In this document: positions 22,439 through 32,570 of the stretch, one piece after another
Numbering within the stretch: position 1 is the first letter of the stretch
How the letters are laid out: the number at the start of each line of letters is the position of its first letter
NCBI RefSeq assembly: GCF_023343835.1
Contig: NC_064472.1
Coordinates: 9,973,469 to 10,037,468 of the forward strand
Length of the DNA: 64,000 nt
From: Lagopus muta
Taxonomy: Eukaryota > Chordata > Aves > Galliformes > Phasianidae
Direction: 5' to 3'
The notes under the pieces: generated by a model
The model's database searches: none
Seen by the model: only the letters and a program-made list of their open reading frames with translations
What the model was told of the DNA's origin: nothing
Made by a program: the position numbers and the translations under genes

Positions 22439-25400
22439 TCAGTCCTCAGTCAGGAGAGGAGTGAGGCTCTCGGTCACGCTGCTCAGCTTTGGGGGCTGCT
22501 CACAGATCCATGGGTAAAACATCCAGCATGATAAGCTCTGCATTTTCCCAGCTACTAACAGTGCACAATCTTCACTGTAATCATACCTAGGAGACAGGAC
22601 ACATGTCAGAGAAGCAGGGACAGCATACACCGCCTGCACACAACCTCAAGTTCCTGCACTGAGGACACAGTGAAAGAAGAGTCTCCTTCCCGATAGTGGT
22701 TTTCTCTGACCAAGTCCATCCTACCACCAAGTGGACAAGCTTATGGATGGCACTGAACCATACACCAGGATATGATGCTGAATCTGAGCATCGCTACCTG
22801 GGGAGTGTGGTGCCGTGCCCTATGAGTGGGCTCTGACTATAGCTGTTTGGAGCACCACTCTAAGGAGGAGCTCATGAGTTGAAAAGACACATCAGGGGTA
22901 TGGGAAATAGGGTAACCTGCACTTCCAAAGATTGGGCCAGGGACTGCTAGATATACATGCAAAACAGCTTGCAGTCTCATACACAACTAACCTCTTTGCA
23001 CGGTGAAACTCTTTTCTCCTGATCCAGTACCTGGCACTGTTTGCTTGGAGAAAATCCTGTGAGGAAAGAACACATTGAGTGCCTCCACCGTGCCTGGTAG
23101 TCAGGAGTGCTGGGACAGCCTGGGGGGCATCCTGCTGTGGAGCTGCAGCCCCCCTACTTACCGGCAGCATCCACAACTCCCATTCGTCTTGGATCAGCAG
23201 ATGGGAAGACTTCTTCACACAATCCCTATGGCTGTCCCACCAGCTCTTCCTCACCACCGAGATGAAGAGACACTTGCCACGGTAGAGCAGCCAGCCCGAG
23301 GGGCAGCAGTCTGGAGACAGCAGCACAGCTCAGCTGCTGGCCGCCTGCAGACGTGGGCCCCGCACCCCTCAGGCACTGCCCCCTCCCCACTGCACTGTGC
23401 CCATACCTGCATTCAGGCAGACACGCAGGCTGCTCGCTGCTTGCTCGATGGCACTGAGCTTCCCCTGCACGTCCTGTAGCTCCTTCTGGGTTGCATTCAG
23501 GGCCCCTGAGACACGCACCAGCTCGACATCCTGCCTGGCCAGCTCCTGCTGACTGCGGTGGGCCGCCTGCCATGCTTGCTGCAGCTCCTCTTGCACCCAT
23601 GCCAGCTCCTGCTGTGTCTGCCTCAGGCTCTGCTTCCACACCTGTGCCTCCTGTGAGAAGTGGCCGCGCTCAGTGGCCTGCTCCCTGGATACGTTCTGCA
23701 GCTGGTGGTTCACCTGCCAGTCTGTGGATGGGACAAAGTGAGCTGGAGCATGGGGATGGGGCAGCCTGAGTAGGGGGTGTGGGTCATGGCCGGGAGTGGG
23801 GCAGGCAGGGCAATACAGGCGAGTCAAGGGGGATGGAGGCAAAGGGAATTCATTTGGACAGTCATGAGAATTGATGGCATGTAATGGGAAGGCAGTGGGA
23901 AGCAAGGGGAAGTCAACTAGAAAGCAATGGGTGGCAGTAGAAATCAATGATTGACAAAAGTAAGGCAGTAGAAAAGAGTAGTATGTCAATGGTAATGCAC
24001 TAGGATTCAATGAGAATAAATGAGAGGTGGAGGAAGGCAGTGGGAGAGAGTGGGAGAAAGTCAATGAGAATGTGGTGGGAATCAACATGGAGCAATGGAA
24101 GGCAGGGAGCAGCCAACAGTGGTTAACATAAGGCAACACACATTGGGAGACACGAGGAAGAAAACAAGAAGGCAATGGGAGGTGATGGAAATAATGAAAG
24201 ATGGTGGAAATCAATAGAAGGCAGTGAGTAGGTAATGGGAAGTGAAGTGGAGGGGAATGGTAAGCAACAGAGAACAAAGGACTTAAATGGAAAGAAGTGA
24301 GAAGTAATGGGAAGGCAATGGAAGGCAATGGGAGGCAATAGGAAAAAATGGGAGCCAATAAGAGGCAGTAGAAAGGACACAGAAGAGAGCTGAAAGGTAG
24401 AGGATACTGATTTAGCAATTGGCAAGCAATGGGAAGCAATGGAAACCAGTGGAAGGTAACGATATGCAATGGGAAACAGTGAGAAGTCTATGGGAAAGCA
24501 AAGTCAATGGGAGTCTGTGGGGAGAAATAGGAGGCAACTGAAAAGTTATGGCAACCAATGGAAGGCAATGGAAATTAATAGGAGATAAGAGGGAGGAAAA
24601 TGGAGGTAGAAGAAAGAAGTGAGAGGCAATGGGAATGAATGGAATGCAACAAAAAGTGATGGGAGACAGTGGGAGGTACTGGGAAGCAATAGGAAGTAAT
24701 AGTAATCCATGGGAGGCTAATACAGGCAGCACATACAGTGCAGGCAGTACTGCAAGATGCAGGCAGCACTCAGTCCAGGCAGTACTGCAAGATGCAGGCA
24801 GTACTGGAAGATGCAGGCAGTACTGCAAGATGCAGCCAGCACTCCCAGTGCAGGCAGTACTGCAAGGTGCAGGCAGCACATGCAGTGCAGGCAGCATGGG
24901 GCAGCCCACTGAGAAGCTGCACCACCCCAGCCCTGAGCTCCTTCTGGCCCCCATCCTGCCTCACCACTCCCTCCCCAGCCATGCCGTCCACACTCACAGC
25001 AGGTCCCCAGGGTCACCAGGGCCACCAACAGCAGCAGGCTGACTGCCAGAAGCCCTGCAGGGACACAGCACCGCCGGGACCAGTGCCCTGCAAGACACAC
25101 CAGCAGCCACGAGTCACCCATGCTGCTGGGGGCAGCGGGGCCCCTGTCCCCATCCCCATCCCCATCCCTGTCCCCCTCCGGACACTTGCCTGGGCTGTGC
25201 TGGGTCCCTTCCCCTGCTGTCCCCACAGGTGCTGATCCCGGAACAACGTTCTCATAGGGGCTGTCTGTGTCGTCCATGCTGGCTGTGGGAGGAAGGGCGG
25301 GCAGCGATGGGTGATGATGCTGGCCATGTGGGGAGGTGTGAGGTCCCCATGACTCTTACCTGCCTCCAGCACCTGGCTGGTTGTGCCATGGCCCCCTGGC

Positions 25401-25444
25401 CCCTTGGCGAATCTCAGGTCGGCGTAGAGCACGCTCTGGGCCAT
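22439..25444 (-). CDS. CD72-like inhibitory lectin receptor, copy C
   Basis: Exons in coding order 25444-25360, 25282-25190, 25087-24998, 23721-23407, 23310-23162, 23056-22992, 22586-22439, giving 314 aa. Residues 1-194 (ITIM VLYADL, second motif SPYENV, TM helix, coiled-coil neck) are practically the same as copy B. The lectin-like domain begins [18 protein letters not shown], but exon 6 is only 65 bases (149 in A, 92 in B), so ARYWIRRKEFHRAK runs straight to SEDCALLVAGK and the end YPWICEQPP. The WxWxDG segment is absent. All exon phases match copies A and B. The donor after exon 2 is GC, as in B; the donor after exon 6 (GTTAGT) is weak. No AATAAA was found near the 3' end. It could be a working receptor with a minimal lectin fold or an early-stage decaying copy. 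Confidence 0.85.
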
Positions 25445-25457
25445 GGGGCTGCTGGTG
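23125..25457 (-). repeat. Right arm of the inverted duplication carrying CD72 C exons 1-5
   Basis: Reverse-complement partner of 18,445-20,697. Exon lengths (85, 93, 90, 315, 149), the GC donor after exon 2 and nearly all bases of introns 1, 2 and 4 are shared. Identity ends within intron 5 at the same point as in the left arm. Confidence 0.9.
24720..24890 (-). repeat. 19-base minisatellite in intron 3 of CD72 C
   Basis: About nine units, the reverse complement of the CD72 B array (for example 'gtactgcaagatgcaggcag'). It is much shorter than the B array although flanking exons are nearly identical, so the array length changed after duplication or last conversion. Confidence 0.95.
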
Positions 25458-25682
25458 GCTGTGCCCCAGACAGGAACAGGCCAGCAACTTTGACTTCTAC
25501 TCACTTCAGTCAGATGGTAACTTATGATCATGTGTAGGGTGGGGAAAGTTCTTGATTTACAGGAAAGCAGAAGTAATTGACTGATTTGCAAAATGTGGTT
25601 TCCTTTCCAATGCTGATCCTGTGTGGAGGGCAAAAGCACTGCTCTGTTCCTGCACAGCACTCTCTGCCTTGTTCAGCATCAC

Positions 25683-25740
25683 ATCATAGAATCATAGAAA
25701 AGAGAATGGCTCAGACTGGAAGGGAGGTCAGACTGTTTTC
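25683..25740 (-). mobile_element. Short CR1 LINE tail fragment
   Basis: 'catagaatcatagaaaagag' followed by 'ggctcagactggaagggagg' is an inverted CR1 3' terminus of about 60 bases, located upstream of CD72 C. The rest of 25,745-26,100 shows nothing recognisable. Confidence 0.7.
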
Positions 25741-26111
25741 CCTCTGGAGGGTGGGAGTGAGCAAAGCATTGTGAGTTGCTGAGTTGCCTGTGGAGTTAAA
25801 CCACACCACCATTGTGCGGCACCAGGAGCCCCATAGCCTTGGCCACAGAGGGACCTTGCTTTCCCCCATGTTCTCTTCCCCATTGCATCACCAGTTCCAT
25901 GTTCGGGTAGCAGCCAGCGTGGGGAGCACCCAGGAACGCCCTTGCTGAGCTGCTTGTCAGCTCCCACATGGGGAGGATGGACGTAAGAGCATCTGCCCCA
26001 GTCCACACAGGACCTGTTCCACCTCCCACCAGGCATGGGGACATTTGGACCCATGCTAGCTCTGAATCCCAACCCTAAACCCCAACGCCATCCAGAGTGT
26101 GAGTGTCAAAG

Positions 26112-28065
26112 TTTATTAGCAACGTGCAATAAACAAAGGAGAGGGATGAACAGCTGTGAATACAGAGTCAGTGCCCTGGCTACGTGGCAGGCAGGGGTGG
26201 GTGCTGGGCACTGGCTGTCCCCATGGTCATCAGGGCCCTGCACAAGTATAGGTGGTGTTTCCCCAGAGGAAAGCAGGTGGTGAGGACTGCAGCCACTGCA
26301 GGTTGACTGCACTTTTCTCGCATACCCAGCCATGGGCTTCCCTACAGTCACCACCAGACAGCCCTGATCCCGACACTCTGCCACAGGCCAGGAAGGAGCT
26401 GGTGGAGCGTTGGATTCGGAAGAGCCTGTTTGGAGGGAGTGGGAAGAGATAGGAAGAATGAGAGGCAGGGGGCTGAGCCAGGGAGCACATCCCTGCCTGC
26501 AGGCTGGCTGTCCCCTCCATTACCTCTCCAACCTCTTGCAGCACTCACCTCTTCAGCACAGTGCCATCCAGCCATTTCCATTCAAACCCAGAAAGGCTCC
26601 ACTTCAGGCCCACATGGAAGACATCCATATGGGACACGTGTGTCAGGAAAGCCTGCACAGGAGGAGATAGGCATGAGTTCCTAAGGGACACCTGGCTGCA
26701 GCCACTTGGCTCTGGCACAGCATCCAGATCCCAGCTGGATTTTAGGCACTGGAAGATCACTGGGAGACACTGATGCCATCCAATGACCATGGTGAGGTTG
26801 GAGCAGCCAACCGGGTACTCACCAGTGTGCTGTTGGCTTGGATGATGGCCAGCTGTGCTCCCCTAGAGCAGCAGTCCTCCTTGCTCTGCTCCCAGCTCCT
26901 TTTGGCCGAGGAGAAGTAATAGCAGTGCCCTGCATGCCACAGCCAGCCAACTGGGCAGAACTGGCAGCTCCCTGTGTACAAACACAGCCTGTGGTGGGTG
27001 GCACTGAAGTGCCAGAAGACAGACAGGGTGCCACCAACCCTGCAGAGAGGACCGCAAACTCGCCTTTCTCCTACCTTGCAAAGCCTGTAGCCCAGAGTTG
27101 AGGTTCTCCATGCACTGGGGACCATGGCAGCAGCTCGCCTGTCGGGCTAAATCTGCAAAAGAGGAGAGAGCACAGTAGCATCTCCAATTTTTGTTGACAT
27201 GCCTTCCAAGCTGGTCAACATTGCTGGAGCTGGAAACGGGTCACACAGCTGGCTTTTGGAGAAAGTGTTTCTGCCTTTTGGTTTCAGCATCTCATCCTGT
27301 CTTCACACCACCACCAGGTGACAGAGCAAGATGTCCTGGTGTCATCCCCAAGCCCACATTGTCCCATACCCTCCTGCCTTTCTCTCCAGCAAATGAAGAT
27401 GGTTTACCTTCATTTTTACTTTTTGCCCCAAAGCCCACAGACCTGCAGCTCCCTCTGTCCCATGCAGGAAGACACACAGAGCAAGCAGGAGGTGCACACA
27501 GAACCGTGGTACCAACCACGACTCCAAGCCCCTGGACAGAGAGGGGGACACAGAGGCACTCACAGTGGAAGCTCAATCCAACGAGGATGATCTGTGCCAG
27601 TAGGAGCAGCAGGGACAGGGCTCCAAGGCCGACGGCTGTCCAGTGCCAGGACATCCGCGCCGTCTGCACAGGGGCTAAAAGAGGGAATGCCATTTGGGGC
27701 TGAGTGACAACGATGGGGAACCCCCCCATCACACCCTAATATCTGGTCACTGCAGGCAGGGGCCTCCCTCATGCTCTGTCCCCAAAAGATGACAGAATGT
27801 TGACATGAAATGAAAACATGGCACAGGGAAGGCAGCAGAGCAGGTGCCTACGTGCACTGTGCCACGCAGCAGGCTGCAGCAGCGTGCAGCCCCCCGGCTC
27901 CACCAGCAGGCTGTTCGCAGTGTGGGAATGGGGCAAGAGGATCTGCAGGAGAGGAGAGCAGTAGGGAAGGGTTGGGGTGCTTCTGGCAAGAAGGATGGAG
28001 AGCAGTGTGCCCTTACCTGGTGCAGGGGGCAGGCGCAGCTCAGCATACATGACATCCCCTTCCAT
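26112..28065 (-). CDS. KLRG1-like ITIM-bearing C-type lectin-like receptor (gene D)
   Basis: Type II lectin-like receptor of 228 aa. Exons in coding order: 28065-28017, 27674-27564, 27152-27075, 26971-26823, 26652-26549, 26425-26230; AATAAA at 26,117-26,112. Seen: a very short tail MEGDVMYAELRLPPAP with ITIM VMYAEL (Tyr7), a TM helix around 29-50, a short Cys-rich stalk (SCCHGPQC), and a complete lectin-like domain from about residue 80. That domain starts FCPVGWLWHAGHCYYFSSAK, has FEWKWLDG in the middle and ends HGWVCEKS. The short stalk and CYYFS block resemble KLRG1 and other NK-type receptors more than CD72. Like the CD72 copies it has a 149-base first lectin exon and the same phases, which points to common origin. 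Orthology is unresolved, so no symbol is given. It is on the same strand as CD72 C. Confidence 0.85.
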
Positions 28066-28930
28066 CCTTCCCTCTCTCTCGCTGTGCGCCCCACAGCTAT
28101 GGGGGGGAGCAGCAACCCCTTTCCCCAGCCTCCCTCTGTGGCAGCCGAGTGTGACACGAAATGGAAAGTGTCACTTCCTGGTGAAGTCCCCGGAGACACC
28201 AGCTGGGTGGCAGCCCCAGGGGGTGCAGGCTGGCACCGTGGGACAAAGGAACCCCGCACCCGCAGCGCCGACTGAGAGGGCTGGAGGTGTGAAATACTCT
28301 CAAGGCTGCTCTGCCTGCTCTGGGAAGTGAGGGGAACCTCTGAGGGCAGGACACGAGGCTCTCTCCCGAGCAGCAGGGTGATGGGGGCGTGTGCAGAGAT
28401 GGTTTCTGCCACCTCTTTTGCATGGGGCTGCAGCTGCGTCTCTGCCCTGGAAAGCCGGGGGGTGGGGTGCTCCTTCCCCTCCCCCTCATCTTGAGGGCTG
28501 CCCCGACGGGCATCCCCGCGGTGCCCTGGGGCTGAGCTACCCAGCGCGGTCGGGGCTGGATGAAGCTGCTGGGGCTACTGTTTGACGGTTAGGGTGAGGG
28601 TTAGAATTAGGGTTCTGCCAGTTCCTCCCCGGAGCCCCGATCCCTGCCGGCGCGGAGATCAGTGGGGGATGGATGCTCGAGGGACGCGCACGCCCCGCCG
28701 CGCCAGGACTACGTTTCCCAGCGGCTCCTCCCGGGGCTGCACATGCTCCTTGCTGCTCCCGGCGTCTCCCGGCAGCTCCCGGTGCAATTCCCAGTGTGGC
28801 TCCCGGTGGACCCAGGTGCGGCTCCCGGTGCGGCTCCCGCCGCCATCCTCGGTGCGTGGTCCCCAGTGGATCCCATCCCCAGCGTGGCTCCCGGTGCAGC
28901 CCCCCGCTGACCGGGGCCTCCCCCCGCGCC
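28066..28930. promoter_or_regulatory. Divergent promoter region between lectin gene D and the Myb/SANT gene
   Basis: The 0.87 kb between the two start codons becomes strongly CpG-rich from about 28.5 kb. A ZNF143/THAP11-type motif ACTACGTTTCCCAGC lies at 28,708-28,722, about 210 bases before the Myb/SANT gene ATG, a normal distance for an active promoter. A short telomere-like run (28,588-28,615) lies just upstream. Confidence 0.6.
28588..28615 (+). repeat. Short telomere-like sequence
   Basis: 'ggttagggtgagggttagaa' followed by 'ttagggtt' contains three TTAGGG-type units with imperfect spacing. Too short to be a true interstitial telomere array. Confidence 0.6.
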
Positions 28931-31507
28931 ATGCCCCGGGGGCGAGCCTGGACGCAGGCGGAGGTCGGCAGCCTGCTGGCGCTGGTGGGGGGCTCGGGGG
29001 AGGCCGCCCTACTGATGGCCTCCACCTCTCGGCCCAACGAGGCTCTGTGGCAGCAGATCTCCCGCGGGCTGGCGGCGGCCGGCTACAGCCGTAGCGTGGC
29101 CCAGTGCCGCTCCAAGTGGAAGGCACTTAAGCAAGCTTTCCACTCGGAGCGGGAGACGCGACGCAGAGCCGGACTCCACTCCCCCCGTCTGCCTCCGCAC
29201 TACCGAGCCATGAAGAGCATCTGGAAGGCTGCCGGTCGACCGGTTTTCCGCGAGCGGCGTCTGCTGGGTGGGTGCCGGGGCTGTGGGAAGGGTGGGGGCA
29301 CAGACAGGGTAGAGCTAGAGCTTTTTCTCTTCTTCCAGACCTGGGGAAGCTGCCTCCCAGGAGGCGCAGATCGGTCCCTGCCACCTGCTCTCCATCCTCA
29401 CCAGTGCCACCAGGTACCTAGAGTGGGGCTATTGGGCTGTGGGAACCCTCAATTCCTGTTTGCTGAAGCTCCTCTCTGCAGATTCCCAGGGCATGCTGCT
29501 GTCTCCGCTGCTGTGGCATGTGAAGGATGAGCCGGAGAGCTGTAAGTACCACTCTGCCCCATCACACCGGGCTGCACGGCCACGGCTCCAGCCCATGCCC
29601 GCGCCAGCATGATGGGAAGAGGGGTCTTAGGGGTGCTCCCAGGATGGACTTGTCGGTAGGGATGTGCATGGATAGAGGTTTTGGGAACGGCCCCAGAGCA
29701 TGAGGATGTGGGGCACAGGGAGTTCCCCAGCTCTGACCCAGGCTTGGGACTGCTGGCTGCTCATGCAGATGGCAGGGATGAGGTCCTGCTGCAGCCCAGG
29801 AGGCTCTTGCAGCTGTACAGCACTGCAGAATGTGCAGCCCCTGCCTTTAGCTGCAGGAAAAATGCAGAACTTCAGAGAATATAGGACTGAGGGCGAGGGC
29901 CAGAGCTGGGAGCATCTCCACCTGCATGCAGCCTGAAGGGTGCTCACAGGGATTGGCACTGAGGTGATGCAGGCTGCATGCCTGGTTTGTGTGGGCAGGT
30001 GGAAGCAGCAGTTGCTGTTCCCTGAGCCAGCAGTCATCGGGGTGAAACAGCTTCCTCCAAACAGGAGCCCCAGCCTGCTTTGTCCCCAGGCCCCCAATAA
30101 CAGGGGGGAGTGAACCCCTGCGCCCAGCCAACATCCGCACTGGGTAATTACATTGTCTCCCTAAATTCCCCCTGCAGTTTCAAGTGGATGTGGGATTCTC
30201 CTTCACTTCCAGTCCTAATCTGTTGCGTAGCATGGCTATGCACCGCTGCGCAGTTGCTGCCTTCTAGCCCAGAGGTGGCTGCATTGCAGTGGTGGGTGAG
30301 TGACTCCTGCTTTTGTTTCTAGCTCATGAGACACTTTGAGGCCCCACAGGGTGATGGGGAGCTGTGGCTAGGGCACGCCGGGCTGGCCGTGCAGCAGGGC
30401 AGATCCCAGGCTGGTGCTGTTTCCAGCAGATCCCAACAGACCCTGTGTCTCCTCTCTGCTCTCTCTCTGCAGCCTGCGGGGAGCATATCACTGGAGCAGT
30501 GCCTGACCCCACATCTGTCCCAAGTAAGGCTTCCCCTGCCCTGGTTCCCTCTCTCGACCCTGCCAGCAGACTCTGATGCAGTTCTTATTGCAGACACCAC
30601 TCACTGCATCCCTCTCCTTCCCATCCTGGGTGAGTACCGTCCCCTGGCCACCGAGCTCAGGCATCCTGGAGGGAGAAACAGTCCTTGGTGACACTTTGCA
30701 TCTGCTCCCTGCAGGCAGCCAGACTGTCCTGAAGCAGGAAAGTGCTGAGCAGAAGGCAGGTAAGAACTTGTGCCCTCTACTATGTGCTAAGCTGGAGCAG
30801 GGGTCTGAGCCCTGGCAGCTGGGGCTGAGCAGGGGACTCAGTGGCCACACAGTCCCACTGCGACCCCCATGCCAAACTCTGGTGCAGGTTTCCCCATTGA
30901 GACATCCCTAGGGACGGGAGAAGGGAACATTGTGCTGTCAATGCCCACTGCAGCCCCCGGCTCTCCCAGACCCTGCGAGCAGACAGCAGCCAGTGAGGAT
31001 GTGTCAGACGCCAGCCTGCAAGGTAGGTCATGCCCACAGATCCCTGTGGATGCACAGTGAGGCTGGACTGCCCCTGACCCCCTTCCCACTGCAGGCTGTG
31101 GCGTGGCCGGCCTGCTGCAGAGTGTGCAGCAGCTGCTGGTGCAGATTCTGCAGACGTCGCGACAGCAGCAGGCGCTGCTGGAGAGCCTCGCCAGCGACAC
31201 CGTCTCCCACCTCCACCTCCTCTCACACAGCCTGGTGCAGGTGGGTGAGACCTTGCACCAGCTGCTGCTCCGTCCACAAGCCCCAACCGGCCATGGTGCT
31301 CCGCACATTCCCCTTTTTGGGGGCAGCCCCCCAGTGCCACTGCTCTCTGGGCTGCCTTGTGCTTCCCCAGATCCCAAAGAGGAGTGCCGGGCATCTCCTG
31401 GCTCTGGCTGCACCCTGCCGTGAGTGTGCTTGTGGCACAAATCTTTATAACAGGAGCTCTGGGGATTTTAGATGTTTATAGAAGACACAGATTTTAGTAA
31501 CATTAAA
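28931..31507 (+). CDS. Uncharacterised protein with an N-terminal Myb/SANT-like (trihelix) DNA-binding domain
   Basis: Eight exons: 28931-29267, 29339-29413, 29482-29541, 30473-30523, 30594-30629, 30715-30759, 30888-31022, 31095-31423, giving 355 aa; ATTAAA at 31,502-31,507. Residues 1-112 form a Myb/SANT-like domain of the MSANTD/ZSCAN29 type: RAWTQAEVGSLLALV, then EALWQQISRGLAAAGY, then AQCRSKWKALKQAF and LPPHYRAMKSIW, with the expected spaced tryptophans. The middle is low-complexity. The last exon has a leucine/glutamine-rich helix (LLQSVQQLLVQILQTSRQQQ), as in MSANT proteins that oligomerise through their C-termini. All seven introns are phase 1. The domain type is also used by PIF/Harbinger-derived genes, so domestication is possible but not shown. 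The function is probably nuclear DNA binding, by inference only. I do not recognise an orthologue. Confidence 0.75.
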
Positions 31508-31959
31508 AATAGCTTTTGTATCAGCAGTGCCAATTGACCAATTATTTCCCCCCGTACTCAAGGTTTCGAGTTGAGCGGAAGGGGAACTGCTCTATTTAAA
31601 GCCTCCCAGAAACTCCCCTGGGCCGATGTGCACCCATGGGTGGAACTTGGATGGTGCCACTGTCACCTCTCCAACACCTGGCTCCCAACCCAGCGGGGGC
31701 GAGCCGTGCTGGGGAAGTCCATCACCTCTAGTGGCACTCTTCCCTGCGTCACATGCAGTGATTCCGTGACACTGCCACCCCCGATGGGGACGCTCTCAAG
31801 CCCTGCTCTGTGCTCTGGTCTCTGTTTCCAACAGGCTGCAGCCACCACCCCAGGGCACAGGGGCACACAGGCTCACCCGGCATGGAGAAGGGACATCTCC
31901 CTGGCAGGAGATGACATGTGACGTGTGGGTGGTGGGAGGCTGGGGGCAGTGAGAATGCA

Positions 31960-32350
31960 GTGAAATGCAGTGTAGTCTAATGAACTTAAATGAAATGCAA
32001 AAAAAATCGAAAGCAATGCAATGCAGTGCAATGCAACACAATGAAACAAAGCTCAATCCTAACCCTAACCCAAATGCAATACAGTGGATTGCAATGACAT
32101 GCAATGCAGTGCAATGCAGCGCTACCCTAACTGTAATCCTAACACTAAGCCTAGGGCTTAGAGGGGTGTTGTGGGGGTGCAGAAGGCTCGAGATGCAGTG
32201 GGGCTGCAGATAGGAAGTGCAGAGGATGTAGCAGGTTGCAAAGAGGCTGCAGTGTTGGGGCGCGATGAGATTGCACTGGGGTTCAGCACGGTGCAGTGAG
32301 GTCGCATTGGGTGCAGTGAGGTTGCACTGGACTGCCGTGGGATGCTGCAG
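31960..32350. repeat. AATGC-type simple repeat with telomere-like insert
   Basis: Runs of 'gcaatgcaatgcagtgcaat' and 'aatgcagtgcaatgcagcg' alternate with 'aatcctaaccctaaccc' (32,055-32,071) and the degenerate 'ctaactgtaatcctaacact' (32,135-32,154). The rest to 32,350 is built from 'gcagtgaggt/ttgcactgg' units. No coding signal. Confidence 0.75.
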
Positions 32351-32570
32351 TGATCCAGCGGAGCGCAGCACTGGGCGGCAGCAGGCGAATGTCCCGGGGT
32401 GCGCAGGGCCGGAGCGACGGCTCAGCAGCCAATAGGAGATCAGGAAGGAATAAAGGGGGCGTGGTCGCGCCGGGGTCCGCCTCACTCGCAGAGGGGGCGG
32501 AGCCAATTCGGTGCAGCCAATCAGGCTGCTGGATGCGCGCGGGGGTGGATTTCTGAAGACGTCACAGGAG
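32350..32570. promoter_or_regulatory. Orphan promoter-like CpG segment with CCAAT, GC and CRE boxes
   Basis: CpG-rich stretch with CCAAT boxes at 32,429-32,433, 32,503-32,507 and 32,517-32,521, GC boxes 'gggggcgtgg' and 'gggggcgg', and a CRE-like GACGTCAC at 32,558-32,565. This density is typical of an active promoter, but no exon chain was found on either side. It may drive a non-coding RNA or a gene I could not assemble. Confidence 0.5.

Noticed and set aside
27852-27942. Possible extra exon of lectin gene D between the ITIM exon and the TM exon
   Set aside because: It is 91 bases and would put the TM exon out of frame; joining 28,017 directly to 27,674 keeps frame and gives the expected short tail.
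30303-30340. Acceptor-like 'ttgtttctag' as a fourth exon of the Myb/SANT gene
   Set aside because: Joined in phase it ends after five codons; the acceptor at 30,472 continues the frame and matches the phase of all other introns.
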